Assembly: GCA_965249645.1 (NCBI GenBank)
Contig: CBDFML010000008.1
Coordinates: forward strand, 62,001-126,000
Length of the DNA stretch: 64,000 nt
Origin: CAVOEB01 sp965249645
Lineage (GTDB): Bacteria > Pseudomonadota > Alphaproteobacteria > UBA828 > JAPUJA01
Reading direction: 5' to 3'
A model generated the notes under the pieces. The model saw only the letters and a list, made by a program, of their open reading frames with translations, had not been told where the DNA came from and searched no databases. The translations under genes were made by a program, and so were the position numbers. Positions within the stretch are counted from its first letter, which is position 1. Each line of letters begins with the position of its first letter. This document shows, piece after piece, positions 25,331 to 35,266 of the stretch.

Positions 25331-26457
25331 CTAATCCCGCGATTGACGGACGGCGGCCGGTTCGGCGCCGGCGAAGCGACGATAGATGAATTCGCGCGGG
25401 GTTTCGACCGCCGACTCCTCACGGGCAATCGCGACGAGTTCCTCATGGTGGGGCGAAAGCTCGCAGGCCGGATCGGTGTTCGCGGCATCCCCGGTCAGCG
25501 CCAAGGCCTGGCAGCGGCAGCCGCCCCAGTCGATCTCGCGGCGTTCGCAGGATATGCAGGGTTCGGGCATCCAGTCGGTGCCGCGAAAGCGCTTGGACGC
25601 TTCGGAATCCCGCCATATATCGCCGAGCGCCCGTTCGTTCACGAACTCGAAGTCGAGCCCGGTGATGGTCTCGGCCGCATGGCAGGGCAGCACCCGACCC
25701 TCGGGCGTGACGTTGAGAAATCGCCGGGCCCAGCCACCCATGCAGGCCTTGGGGCGCCGGGCGTGATAGTCGGGAACGACATGTTCGATTACGAATCGAC
25801 CCTTGTAGCGCTCGCGCGCCGCCTCGATCGTCGCCACCGCCGCCTTGACCTGATCTCGCGTGGGCATGAGCATGCTTCGGTTCCGGTACGCCCAGCCATA
25901 ATATTAGACATGGGCGATTTCGACCCGTTCGGCGCCGAGCCCGTCGCCGAATTCGATGAGCGCCTCAAGATGATGCAAGTTCTGCCGATGGACGACGACG
26001 TTGAGCGTGAGCGGCAGGCCGGCCTCGCGGACCAGCCGGGCCGCCTCGAGCTTGCGCGCGAAACCCCCGGTATAGCCGCCAATGCGGTCCGCGTTTGCGG
26101 CCGCGCTGTCCTGCAGGCTGATCTGAACGTGGTCGAGCCCAGCCTCAGCCAGCTTCGCGACGCGCTCGGCGTCGAGCATAACGCCGGCCGTGATCAGATT
26201 TGTATAAATGCCACCTTTCGCGGCATGCTTGACAAGCTCTTCCAAATCCGGGCGTACGGTCGGCTCTCCACCCGAGAAGTGCACCTGCAAGATGCCGAGT
26301 TCCCGAGCCTCGTCGAGTACCCGGCGCCAAGTTGGGGTGTCGATCTCGCGCCCTGCGCGAACCAATTTAACCGGATTTGAGCAGTACGGGCATTGGAGCG
26401 GACAGCGGTGGGTCAGCTCCGCGAGCAGCGCGGGGGGGGGGGCTCGGGCGCGGTCAT
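25331..26457 (-). pseudogene. pqqE: PQQ biosynthesis radical SAM enzyme PqqE, inactivated
   Basis: PqqE cross-links Glu and Tyr of PqqA. The radical-SAM site (HRCPLQCPYC), GGEPTVRPDLEEL and the C-terminal SPASM cysteines (EPCISCERREIDWGGCRCQA) are present. Two lesions: an 11-C homopolymer near the start (26432-26442; 9 or 12 would keep the frame) and an ochre TAA at 25904-25906 where family members have Gln (HV-stop-YYGWAYRNRS). The ATG at 26457 overlaps the pqqD stop. Not functional unless the homopolymer is a sequencing artefact and the stop is suppressed. Confidence 0.85.
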
Positions 26458-26741
26458 GCCGTCACCAGTCTCTTGTCGGCGAGATCCTGGAGCACCCGGG
26501 TGACGTCGTTTCGAATGACCTCGGGCGGGGCGTCGAACTCGGCGGCGAGCGCCGCGACGATCTTATCGACCGTGGCGCGGCCGTCACAGCGCTTGAGGAT
26601 TTCGATCGCCGTCTCGTCGGGAAGCAGGAGCTTTTCCGGCGCTTGAACCATCCAGCGCGCCCGTTTTTCGTCGAACCGAAGCTTGGCGTGGCGCGCGAGC
26701 CGCGGCGTCGTCTGGGCCCCGATGATGAGCCGCTCCGTCAC
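26454..26741 (-). CDS. pqqD: PQQ biosynthesis chaperone PqqD
   Basis: 95 residues from GTG 26741, which overlaps the pqqC stop (GTGA). PqqD binds the PqqA peptide and presents it to PqqE. The winged-helix pattern PRLARHAKLRFDEKRARWMV, LPDETAIEILKRCDG and VIRNDVTRVLQDLADKRLV is complete. Because pqqE is broken and pqqC truncated, this intact frame is probably a stranded survivor of a decaying operon. Confidence 0.85.
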   Translation of the reverse strand: MTERLIIGAQTTPRLARHAKLRFDEKRARWMVQAPEKLLLPDETAIEILKRCDGRATVDKIVAALAAEFDAPPEVIRNDVTRVLQDLADKRLVTA

Positions 26742-26890
26742 GGCATTCCCTCGGGAACGAACGCGCCCGGCGGAACATGGCCCGGCTCGACATAGGCGTG
26801 GAAGAGCGCGTCGAGCTGGGCCCACAGGACGTCGCATTTGAAATAAAGGGCGTTTGCAACGGCCTCCTTGAGAACGGCGGCGCAATAATC
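26738..26890 (-). pseudogene. pqqC: PqqC (pyrroloquinoline-quinone synthase), 3' fragment
   Basis: Only the last 50 or so codons remain: EAVANALYFKCDVLWAQLDA then LFHAYVEPGHVPPGAFVPEG. The frame meets the left end of the IS21-family element near 26890. The missing 5' part of pqqC and any pqqA or pqqB are not found on the other side of the element, so flanking DNA was lost or moved. Confidence 0.8.
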
Positions 26891-26985
26891 CCCCACTGAA
26901 GCGGCCGGTTGATCCGGCTGTGGCGGACCAAAATGGGACCGTCTATAGCCTTCTGTCAGGGTTGCTCTGACTGGAAGGCGGGGGG

Positions 26986-28485
26986 ATGTATCGGGTGGAG
27001 TTGTACGCGCGGGTCCGGCGGGCGTGTCGTGTCGAGGGGATGAGCACCCGCGAGGCCTCGCGGGTGTTCGGGCTGGACCGCAAGACGGTGCGCAAGATGC
27101 TGTCGTTCTCGGTGCCGCCGGGATATCGCCGGAGCGTGCCGCGGAGGCGTCCGAAGCTGGACGCATTCACGGGGATTATCGATCGGATCCTGGAGGACGA
27201 TCGGACCAGCCACCACAAGCAACGGCACACGGCGAAGCGGATCTTCGACCGTCTCCGGGACGAGTACGGGTTCACCGGCGGCTACACCATCGTGAAGGAC
27301 TATGTCCGTGAGCGGCGGCTTCGGTCGCGCGAGATGTTCGTGCCGCTCGTCCATTCCCCCGGCCACGCCCAGGCGGACTTCGGCGAGGCGATGGCGGTGA
27401 TCGGCGGTGTGGCGCGCAAGGTCCACTTCCTTGCCTTCGACCTTCCCCACAGTGATGGTTGCTTCGTGAAGGCCTATCCGGCGGAGACGACCGAGGCGTT
27501 CTGCGATGGCCACAACGCGGCGGTTGCGTTCTTCGGCGGCGTCCCCCGCTCCATCCTGTACGACAACACCAAGCTGGCGGTTGCCCGCATCCTGGGCGAT
27601 GGAAAGCGGCAGCGAGCGCGCGTCTTCACGGAGCTGCAATCCCACTATCTGTTCGAGGACAGGTTCGGCCGGCCGGGCAAGGGCAACGACAAAGGCAAGG
27701 TCGAGGGACTGGTCGGCTTCATCCGGCGGAACTTCCTGGTCCCCGTCCCGCGGGCCGAGAGCTTCGAGGCGCTGAACGATGATCTCGCGGGACAGTGCCG
27801 CCGGCGCCAGGCGGCGCGGCTGCGGGGTCACAAGGAGACCATCGGCGAGCGCCTCGCGCGGGATCGCCAAGCTCTGCTACCGCTACCCCCGGCACCATAC
27901 GATGCCTGCGACAAGCGTCCCGGGCGGGTGAGCTCGCTGTCGCTGGTGCGCTACCGCGGCAACGACTACTCCGTACCCGTGGCCTACGGCCACCGCGAGG
28001 GACTGATCCGGGGCTATGTCGACGAGGTGATGATCAGCTGCGGGGCCGAGGTGATCGCCCGGCACCGCCGGTCCTATGACAGCGAGGACCTGATCTTCGA
28101 CCCGCTGCATTATCTGCCATTGATCGAGCAGAAGATCGGCGCCCTCGACCAGGCCGCGCCGGTGGCGGGCTGGGACCTGCCCGAGGCCTTCATCACTCTG
28201 CGACGCCTGCTCGAAGCCCGCATGGGCAAGGCGGGCAAGCGCGAGTACGTCCAGGTGTTGCGTCTGCTGGAGACCTTCCGGCCCGAGGAGGTCGAGGGTG
28301 CGGTCGGCGACGCCCTGCGGCTTGGCGCGATCGGCTTCGATGCCGTCAAGCACCTGGTGCTGTGTCGGACCGAGCGACGGCCGCCTCGACTGGATCTCGA
28401 CGTCTATCCGTACCTGCCGCGCGCCCGGGTCGCGATAACGTCTGCCAAATCGTACATGAGCCTGCTGTCGGGGCTCCGCGCATGA
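26986..28485 (+). CDS. istA: IS21-family transposase IstA
   Basis: 499 residues. The N-terminal helix-turn-helix (MSTREASRVFGLDRKTVRKM) is followed by the DDE core (HAQADFGEAMAVIGG, SILYDNTKLAV, KVEGLVGFIRRNFLVP) and a C-terminal domain, typical length. Its TGA overlaps the istB ATG by 4 nt (ATGA), the family's usual coupling. Confidence 0.93.
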   Translation: MYRVELYARVRRACRVEGMSTREASRVFGLDRKTVRKMLSFSVPPGYRRSVPRRRPKLDAFTGIIDRILEDDRTSHHKQRHTAKRIFDRLRDEYGFTGGYTIVKDYVRERRLRSREMFVPLVHSPGHAQADFGEAMAVIGGVARKVHFLAFDLPHSDGCFVKAYPAETTEAFCDGHNAAVAFFGGVPRSILYDNTKLAVARILGDGKRQRARVFTELQSHYLFEDRFGRPGKGNDKGKVEGLVGFIRRNFLVPVPRAESFEALNDDLAGQCRRRQAARLRGHKETIGERLARDRQALLPLPPAPYDACDKRPGRVSSLSLVRYRGNDYSVPVAYGHREGLIRGYVDEVMISCGAEVIARHRRSYDSEDLIFDPLHYLPLIEQKIGALDQAAPVAGWDLPEAFITLRRLLEARMGKAGKREYVQVLRLLETFRPEEVEGAVGDALRLGAIGFDAVKHLVLCRTERRPPRLDLDVYPYLPRARVAITSAKSYMSLLSGLRA

Positions 28486-29246
28486 CCGACACGCCGCAGG
28501 TGCTGCTCGTCCACCACCTCAAGAGGCTGAAGCTGCCGACGTTCCTGAGGGAGTACGACAAGATCGCCCGGCAGTGTGCCTCGGAAGGCGTCGACCACGT
28601 TCGCTATCTTCTGCGTCTTGCCGAGCTCGAGCTGATCGACCGCGAGCGCCGCATGGTCGAGCGGCGCATCAAGGCGGCGCGCTTCCCCGTGATCAAGAGC
28701 CTCGACAGCTTCGACTTCAAGGTCATCCCCTCGCTCAACAAGACGCTGGTCCTGGAGCTGGCCCGCTGCGCGTACATCGAGCGCCGCGAGAACCTCATCG
28801 CGCTCGGCAACAGCGGCACCGGCAAGACCCACATCGCCCTCGGTCTCGGCCTGGCGGCCTGCCAGAAGGGCCTCTCGGTCGGCTTCATCACCGCCGCCGC
28901 ACTGGTCCACGAGCTCATCGAGGCCCGCGATGACAAGCAGCTGCTGAGGTTCCAGAAGAAGCTCGCCACCTACAAGCTTCTGATCGTCGACGAACTCGGC
29001 TTCGTGCCGCTGTCCAAGACCGGCGCCGAGCTCCTGTTCGAGGTGTTCAGCCAGCGCTACGAGCGGGGCTCGACACTGGTCACCACCAATCTGCCCTTCG
29101 ACGAATGGACCGAGGTGTTCGGCTCCGAGCGCCTCACCGGCGCTCTCCTCGAGCGCCTCACCCACCACGTCAACATCCTCGAGATGAATGGCGAGAGCTA
29201 CAGGCTCAACCAGAGCCGCAGGCGTCAAACCCCGACGGCGAACTGA
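28482..29246 (+). CDS. istB: IS21-family helper ATPase IstB
   Basis: 254-residue AAA+ helper. Walker A is ALGNSGTGKTHIALGLG, Walker B is LLIVDELGFVPLS, with a sensor region STLVTTNLPFDEWTEVFG. It delivers IstA to target DNA. Its last third is duplicated in the remnant at 6731-6992. Confidence 0.93.
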   Translation: MTDTPQVLLVHHLKRLKLPTFLREYDKIARQCASEGVDHVRYLLRLAELELIDRERRMVERRIKAARFPVIKSLDSFDFKVIPSLNKTLVLELARCAYIERRENLIALGNSGTGKTHIALGLGLAACQKGLSVGFITAAALVHELIEARDDKQLLRFQKKLATYKLLIVDELGFVPLSKTGAELLFEVFSQRYERGSTLVTTNLPFDEWTEVFGSERLTGALLERLTHHVNILEMNGESYRLNQSRRRQTPTAN

Positions 29247-29437
29247 ACCGACCACCCAGCCCACGCTTGACCCCGTGGGCCCACAGGTCCCTCCCGCGCG
29301 CGCCGCCGCGTCGGCCTGTTGAGGGCACGCCGCGTCGCACGCGGGGCCCTCCCATGGACTACGGGGACAAGCCCGCAGCCGCCAAGTGGTCCCTTCTTAC
29401 ACCGCCACGGTGGTCCCTTTTTGCTCCGCCATTGACA

Positions 29438-30248
29438 CTCAAGTTCGTTCCGTATTCGCTCTCATGCGCCCGGGTGCCACGTTGGAACCGCCTGCGCGGG
29501 GCAGAACGGAAGGACGCCTGCAAACGTCGCCATTGGCAGACTAAATTTAGAATCCTATTGTTTGCCAATAGTTTGCCAGTTCGCCAAACGGCTCTTCTCA
29601 ACATGAAAAAAGCCCGTGAAAATATAAGTATTTTCAATGGCTTACTTTGGTTACGGGGGTAGGATTTGAACCTACGACCTTCAGGTTATGAGCCGGTTCG
29701 ATCGCATACCCCGACACCCACGGCGGCACCGATATCGGCGGCTGCATGTAGCGCCACCTCTGTAAGAAGTTCATTCGTTTACTCGATTCGGTCGAGACCT
29801 TGGTCATCGTCCCCTGCGATCACCAAAGAAGCACGGCCTTGAATTCGTCCCGGGATTGTGCCGAACCGGCTACATTTTTCGGGCGGCATCGACGACTCGA
29901 CCGGACGGTGGAGCGACCGGTGACCGACACCGATGTCACGACCGCGCGCGGGGTGGCCGAATAGCTCGAGGTCAAGGACCGTACGAATGATCGGCTGGTA
30001 GCCAATAGAGAGATCCGGGTTTCAAGGCTGGCGGCCACCGAACCGGGATGCCCCTCCTCATCACTGGATGAAGAACCACGGGATCCGGCCCCGGATCCGG
30101 GCATGATGTCTGGACTTTTCCGCCAGGGGACGCGTACATGCCGGGTGCCGGGAACCGAGCGTTCCAGCCCCTGCCCCGAGCGTGCGCGGTCCGGGGCCTG
30201 GGGTGGCGGGAGGCCGTGCACCGGGTGCGGCCATGAACCGGAGCCCCC
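29438..30248. other. gap between IS21 and the DUF2924 gene
   Basis: 811 bp. The first 210 bp are AT-richer than the surroundings, with short direct repeats (tttgccaatagtttgcca). They lead into a tRNA-fMet 3' half (29648-29697). The rest is GC-rich and has no supported gene. Confidence 0.5.
29648..29697 (-). tRNA. initiator tRNA-fMet 3' half only (attachment-site scar)
   Basis: On the minus strand the sequence from the anticodon stem (GGCTCATAACC), through the variable loop, T arm (GGTCGTAGGTTCAAATCC) and acceptor strand to CCA matches the 3' half of alphaproteobacterial initiator tRNA. The D arm and 5' acceptor strand are absent: upstream reads gcgatcgaacc. It cannot fold as a tRNA. This is the pattern left when an integrative element recombines into a tRNA 3' end. 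Confidence 0.75.
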
Positions 30249-30756
30249 ATGTCGAAGCCCGACCCCGCCGATACGGCGCCATCGCCCACCGGGGCACGAG
30301 ACCGAGGCCCCGGGAAAGGACCGGAGGTTTCGTCCCGCCTGCGCGCCCTGGAGGCGCTGGACACCAGGGCGCTGCGCCGGGAATGGCGGCAGCTCTACCG
30401 GGTGGACCCGCCCCGGCGGATCCGCCGCGACTTGCTCCTCCTCGCCGTCGCCTGGAAGCTCCAGGAGCAGGCGTACGGCGGCCTGAACGCCGCCACCCGA
30501 CGCCGGCTCGCCGCTCTCGATCGGGACGGCGGCGCGGCGCCTGCCCGGGCGGCCCGGCTCAAGCCCGGCGCCCGGCTGGTGCGCGAATGGCGCGGCCGGA
30601 CGTACACGGTGAGCGTCACAGAAACCGGGTACGAATGGAACGGCCAGGACTGGGGATCGCTCTCGAAGATCGCCGGCGCGATCACCGGCGGCCACTGGTC
30701 CGGCCCCCGCTTCTTCGGCCTCACGGGCCCGCGCACCGGGGCAGGGAAGACGGACG

Positions 30757-30764
<8 letters not shown>
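30249..30764 (+). CDS. DUF2924 protein
   Basis: 171 residues. The central region DTRALRREWRQLYRVDPPRRI, LLLLAVAWKLQEQAYGGL and the C-terminal GARLVREWRGRTYTVSVTET, WNGQDWGSLSKIAGAITG, HWSGPRFFGL are diagnostic of DUF2924. The family is regularly encoded just before a large serine recombinase in alphaproteobacteria and is thought to be a DNA-binding accessory factor. The last 8 nt overlap the recombinase start (ATGAGTAA), so expression is coupled. GGAG precedes the ATG. Confidence 0.85.
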
Positions 30765-32496
<1,732 letters not shown>

Positions 32497-32942
32497 CCGA
32501 CCCTCCCGGTCCGGGCCGCCCGGAAGGGCGGCGGTCCCTCGCATCGCCCGCCGCCGGCGCCAGGGTTTGGGTACCGCCAAAAGTCCCGCCGGAGACTTTC
32601 GCGCCAGGGGCCGGTGCGTTGCGGCACCGATCCGCTCTCTGCTATCGGCGCCCGGGTCATTCAGGCGTCGGCCGCCGCGATCCCGAGGCCCCGATTCCCC
32701 GGTCCGAAACCAACCCTGGAGCCCGCCTGAATGGAGCGCCCGGAACGACCCGTTTCGACCGGTAAAAGGGCCGTTTACGGGCCTTGCACGCCACATTCCG
32801 CCCGGATCGTTCAAGGCTTTTACCCCGCCCGCAGGGTAGCTCGCCACCCTCCCGTAAGCCCTGGAAAGGGCGATCCTGCTTCGCCTCGTTCGGCCTTGTT
32901 CGGGCTTGTTCGGGCTAGTTCGGGTTTTTGCCACCCATACAG
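32497..32942. other. gap between recombinase and tRNA-Ser
   Basis: 446 bp without a gene. It starts with GC-rich inverted repeats (gggccgcccgg with ggcggcggtcc) that may terminate the recombinase message, and ends with four 10-bp direct repeats at 32888-32927. Confidence 0.5.
32888..32927 (+). repeat. four 10-bp direct repeats (GTTCGGGCTT)
   Basis: GTTCGGCCTT, GTTCGGGCTT, GTTCGGGCTA and GTTCGGGTTT follow in tandem, ending 15 bp before the tRNA-Ser CCA end. Possible binding sites for a recombinase or accessory factor, or the trailer of the tRNA. Confidence 0.6.
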
Positions 32943-33030
32943 TGGCGGAGGGGGTGGGATTCGAACCCACGGTACGCAAGCGCACAACGGTTTTCGAGAC
33001 CGCCCCGTTCGACCACTCCGGCACCCCTCC
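32943..33030 (-). tRNA. tRNA-Ser (anticodon CGA)
   Basis: An 88-nt cloverleaf including encoded CCA. Acceptor strands GGAGGGG and CCCCTCC pair, the anticodon loop is CTCGAAA within the stem GCGGT/ACCGT, there is a long variable arm as in tRNA-Ser, and the T arm is GTGGGTTCGAATCCCAC. The gene appears complete and lies next to the recombinase cassette. Confidence 0.95.
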
Positions 33031-33192
33031 GCGGTGAGTGTCGCGATCGACCGGGCGAGACTACTCACGCCCCGGTCCTTTCGCAAGCACGCGCGTTTGC
33101 ACCTCGATCGGCATGCGGAAGGGTTACGCGAAAGGGTCAAGAAAGGCTACAGCAGGCGGGCCGCAATCTGTTCGCTTAGGGCGCTAAAAAAA

Positions 33193-33220
33193 TTGACAGA
33201 ATCGGCCGGCGCGCTATAGT
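33193..33220 (+). promoter_or_regulatory. sigma-70 promoter of rplU-rpmA
   Basis: TTGACA (33193-33198), a 16-bp spacer, then TATAGT (33215-33220), about 57 bp before rplU. The best promoter match in the window. Confidence 0.75.
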
Positions 33221-33231
33221 CCCGCTCCGAT

Positions 33232-33261
33232 GGCGGCGCACGGACGTGCGGCCGCCGTTTT
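33232..33261 (+). promoter_or_regulatory. hairpin in the rplU leader
   Basis: GGCGGCGCAC pairs with GTGCGGCCGCC (one bulge, 4-nt loop) and is followed by GTTTTC, inside the short 5' leader. It may be an attenuator or a binding site for L21 autoregulation (inference). Confidence 0.4.
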
Positions 33262-33276
33262 CAAGGAAGTTGGCAG

Positions 33277-33855
33277 ATGTTCGCAGTTGTTCGCACCGGC
33301 GGAAAGCAGTACCGCGTCGCCGCCGCCGACGTCATCGTGGTCGAGAAACTGACCGGCGAGGCCGGCGCGTCGGTCGAGCTGACCGAAGTGCTCGCCATGG
33401 GCGACGACGGCGCTACCACCATCGGCACGCCGCTGGTCGACGGGGCGCGGGTTGCCGCGACCGTGCTCGAGCAGGCGCGCAACGACAAGATCCTCGTGTT
33501 CAAGAAGCAGCGGCGCAAGAATTACCGGCGCCTCAAGGGCCACCGCCAGAACGTGACCGTGCTGCGCATCGAGCAGATCCTGGCGCCCGGCGAGAAGGCC
33601 GCGTCCAAGAAAGCCGCCGCCAAGGCTCCGGCCAAGAAAGACAAGGCCAAAGCGGCACCGGCGGCGAAAAAGCCCGAAGCCCCCGAAGCCAAAATCGCCG
33701 CGGCCAAGAAACCGGTTGGCGCGAAGAAACCGGCGGCTAAGAAGCCCGCGGCGAAGAAACCGGCGGCGAAGAAGGCCGATGCGGCCAAGAAGCCGGCAGC
33801 CGCCAAGAAGTCCGCGGCCAAGAAACCGGCGGCGAAGAAGAAACCGAAGGAGTAG
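33277..33855 (+). CDS. rplU: 50S ribosomal protein L21 with long basic tail
   Basis: Residues 1-103 are a normal L21 (MFAVVRTGGKQYRVAAADVI, KKQRRKNYRRLKGHRQ), binding 23S rRNA in the large subunit. The tail of about 90 residues is unusual: repeats of AAKKPA, PAKK and KKPAAK resembling histone H1 or HU tails. Total 192 residues against about 103 in E. coli. AAGGAAG precedes the ATG. First gene of rplU-rpmA; stop codon TAG. Confidence 0.95.
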   Translation: MFAVVRTGGKQYRVAAADVIVVEKLTGEAGASVELTEVLAMGDDGATTIGTPLVDGARVAATVLEQARNDKILVFKKQRRKNYRRLKGHRQNVTVLRIEQILAPGEKAASKKAAAKAPAKKDKAKAAPAAKKPEAPEAKIAAAKKPVGAKKPAAKKPAAKKPAAKKADAAKKPAAAKKSAAKKPAAKKKPKE

Positions 33856-33860
33856 AACCG

Positions 33861-34118
33861 ATGGCACACAAAAAAGCGGGCGGCAGCTCGCGCAATGGTC
33901 GCGATTCGGCGGGACGCCGGCTCGGCATCAAGAAGTATGGCGGCGAGGCCGTGATTCCGGGCAACATCATCGTCCGTCAGCGCGGCACCAAATATGCACC
34001 GGGCGAGAATGTCGGGCTCGGCCACGATCACACCCTGTTCGCGCTCACCGAGGGCCGGGTGCGCTTCTTCCGCAAGGCGGAAGGAAAAACCTTCGTAACG
34101 GTCGAGCCGGCGAGCTGA
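33861..34118 (+). CDS. rpmA: 50S ribosomal protein L27
   Basis: 85 residues beginning MAHKKAGGSSRNGRDSAGRR, whose N-terminus reaches the peptidyl-transferase centre. GGEAVIPGNIIVRQRGTKY and HTLFALTEGRVRF are conserved. It lies 5 bp after rplU and is followed by a strong terminator. Confidence 0.97.
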   Translation: MAHKKAGGSSRNGRDSAGRRLGIKKYGGEAVIPGNIIVRQRGTKYAPGENVGLGHDHTLFALTEGRVRFFRKAEGKTFVTVEPAS

Positions 34119-34146
34119 CCCCGTCGACAGGCCGGACGCCAACCGA

Positions 34147-34175
34147 GGGGAGCGGACGGCCGTTCCCCTTTTTTT
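34147..34175 (+). terminator. intrinsic terminator after rpmA
   Basis: GGGGAGCGG (34147-34155), loop ACGG, CCGTTCCCC (34160-34168), then seven T. A textbook terminator for rplU-rpmA. Confidence 0.9.
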
Positions 34176-34237
34176 ATAGTGGGTAAAAAGGGGCGGCAGG
34201 GCCGGCCGGCGCGAGACGGGCGGCGGAACCAAGTGTC

Positions 34238-35266
34238 ATGAAATTTCTCGACGAGACCCGGATCCAGGTCAAGAGCGGCAATGGCGGCGCGGGCTGCCTG
34301 TCGTTTCGCCGCGAGAAGTTTATCGAGCGCGGCGGGCCCGACGGTGGCGACGGCGGCAAGGGCGGCGACGTGATCCTGCGCTGCGTCGAGGGGCTGAACA
34401 CCCTGATCGACTACCGCTACAGGCCCGAGATCAAGGCGAAGACCGGCCGCCCCGGCGCGGGCCGCCAGCGTACCGGTGCCAACGGCGCCGACGCCGTGCT
34501 CGACGTGCCCGTCGGCACCCAGGTGTTCGACGACGAAACGGGCGAGCTGCTGGCCGACCTGACCCAGCCGGGCAGTCAGACGGTCGTGTTGCGGGGCGGC
34601 GACAGCGGGCGCGGCAATTTACGCTTCAAGACGAGCACCAACCAGGCGCCGCGCCGCGTCGAGCCCGGCTGGCCGGGCCAGGAAGCGACGCTGCGCCTCC
34701 GCCTCAAGCTGATCGCCGACGCCGGCCTGCTCGGTATGCCCAACGCGGGCAAGTCGACCCTGCTTGCCCGGGTGTCGCGGGCGAAACCCAAGATCGCCGA
34801 CTATCCTTTCACCACGCTGCATCCGCAGCTGGGCGTGGTCGGGTTCGACGATACCGAATTCGTCCTGGCCGACATCCCGGGGTTGATCAAGGGGGCGCAT
34901 GAGGGCGTCGGACTGGGCGACCGCTTTCTCAGCCATCTCGAGCGTTGCACGGTGCTGCTGCACCTGGTCGACGGCACGGGTGACGACATCGCCGGCGCGT
35001 ACGCCACCATCCGCGCCGAGTTGGCGGCCTACGATGTAAACCTCGCCGCGCTGCTTGAAATCGTCGCGCTCAACAAGTGCGATGCGCTGGATACCGAGGC
35101 GCAAAACGAGAGGGCCGCGCAACTCGCCGCCGCGGCAAATCGCCCGGTGTTCGAAATCTCCGCGGTTTCGGGCGCGGGCGTACCCGAACTGCTGGGCGAA
35201 TTGCTGCGCGTGATCGAGGCGACCCGCGAGGCAAGCGTCGGAATACCGGGCGAGGCGGCCGGCTGA
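34238..35266 (+). CDS. obgE: GTPase Obg
   Basis: 342-residue ribosome-assembly GTPase. The glycine-rich Obg fold (KSGNGGAGCLSFRREKFIER, GPDGGDGGKGGDV) is followed by the G domain: GMPNAGKSTLL (G1), DIPGLIKGAHEG (G3), NKCD (G4) and SAVSG (G5). Acts in 50S maturation and stress signalling. Its TGA overlaps the proB ATG (TGATG). Confidence 0.96.
   Translation: MKFLDETRIQVKSGNGGAGCLSFRREKFIERGGPDGGDGGKGGDVILRCVEGLNTLIDYRYRPEIKAKTGRPGAGRQRTGANGADAVLDVPVGTQVFDDETGELLADLTQPGSQTVVLRGGDSGRGNLRFKTSTNQAPRRVEPGWPGQEATLRLRLKLIADAGLLGMPNAGKSTLLARVSRAKPKIADYPFTTLHPQLGVVGFDDTEFVLADIPGLIKGAHEGVGLGDRFLSHLERCTVLLHLVDGTGDDIAGAYATIRAELAAYDVNLAALLEIVALNKCDALDTEAQNERAAQLAAAANRPVFEISAVSGAGVPELLGELLRVIEATREASVGIPGEAAG

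Larger units (their letters stand above)
26891..29437 (+). mobile_element. IS21-family element, complete, about 2.55 kb
   Basis: Contains istA and istB in the usual overlapping order. The right end is set by comparison with the truncated copy (…attgaca at 29437). The left end is placed where pqqC similarity stops (ccccactgaagcgg) and is less certain. Repeated GGGACC-type motifs (ggcggaccaaaatgggacc left; tggtcccttt right) are the multiple terminal repeats of this family. No clear target duplication. Confidence 0.8.

Noticed and set aside
26956..27870. 304-residue minus-strand open frame opposite istA
   Set aside because: Shadow of the transposase gene; no independent motif.
29648..29697. Functional tRNA-Met gene
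   Set aside because: Lacks the D arm and the 5' acceptor strand, so no cloverleaf is possible.
32888..32927. CRISPR array
   Set aside because: The 10-bp units are contiguous without spacers.
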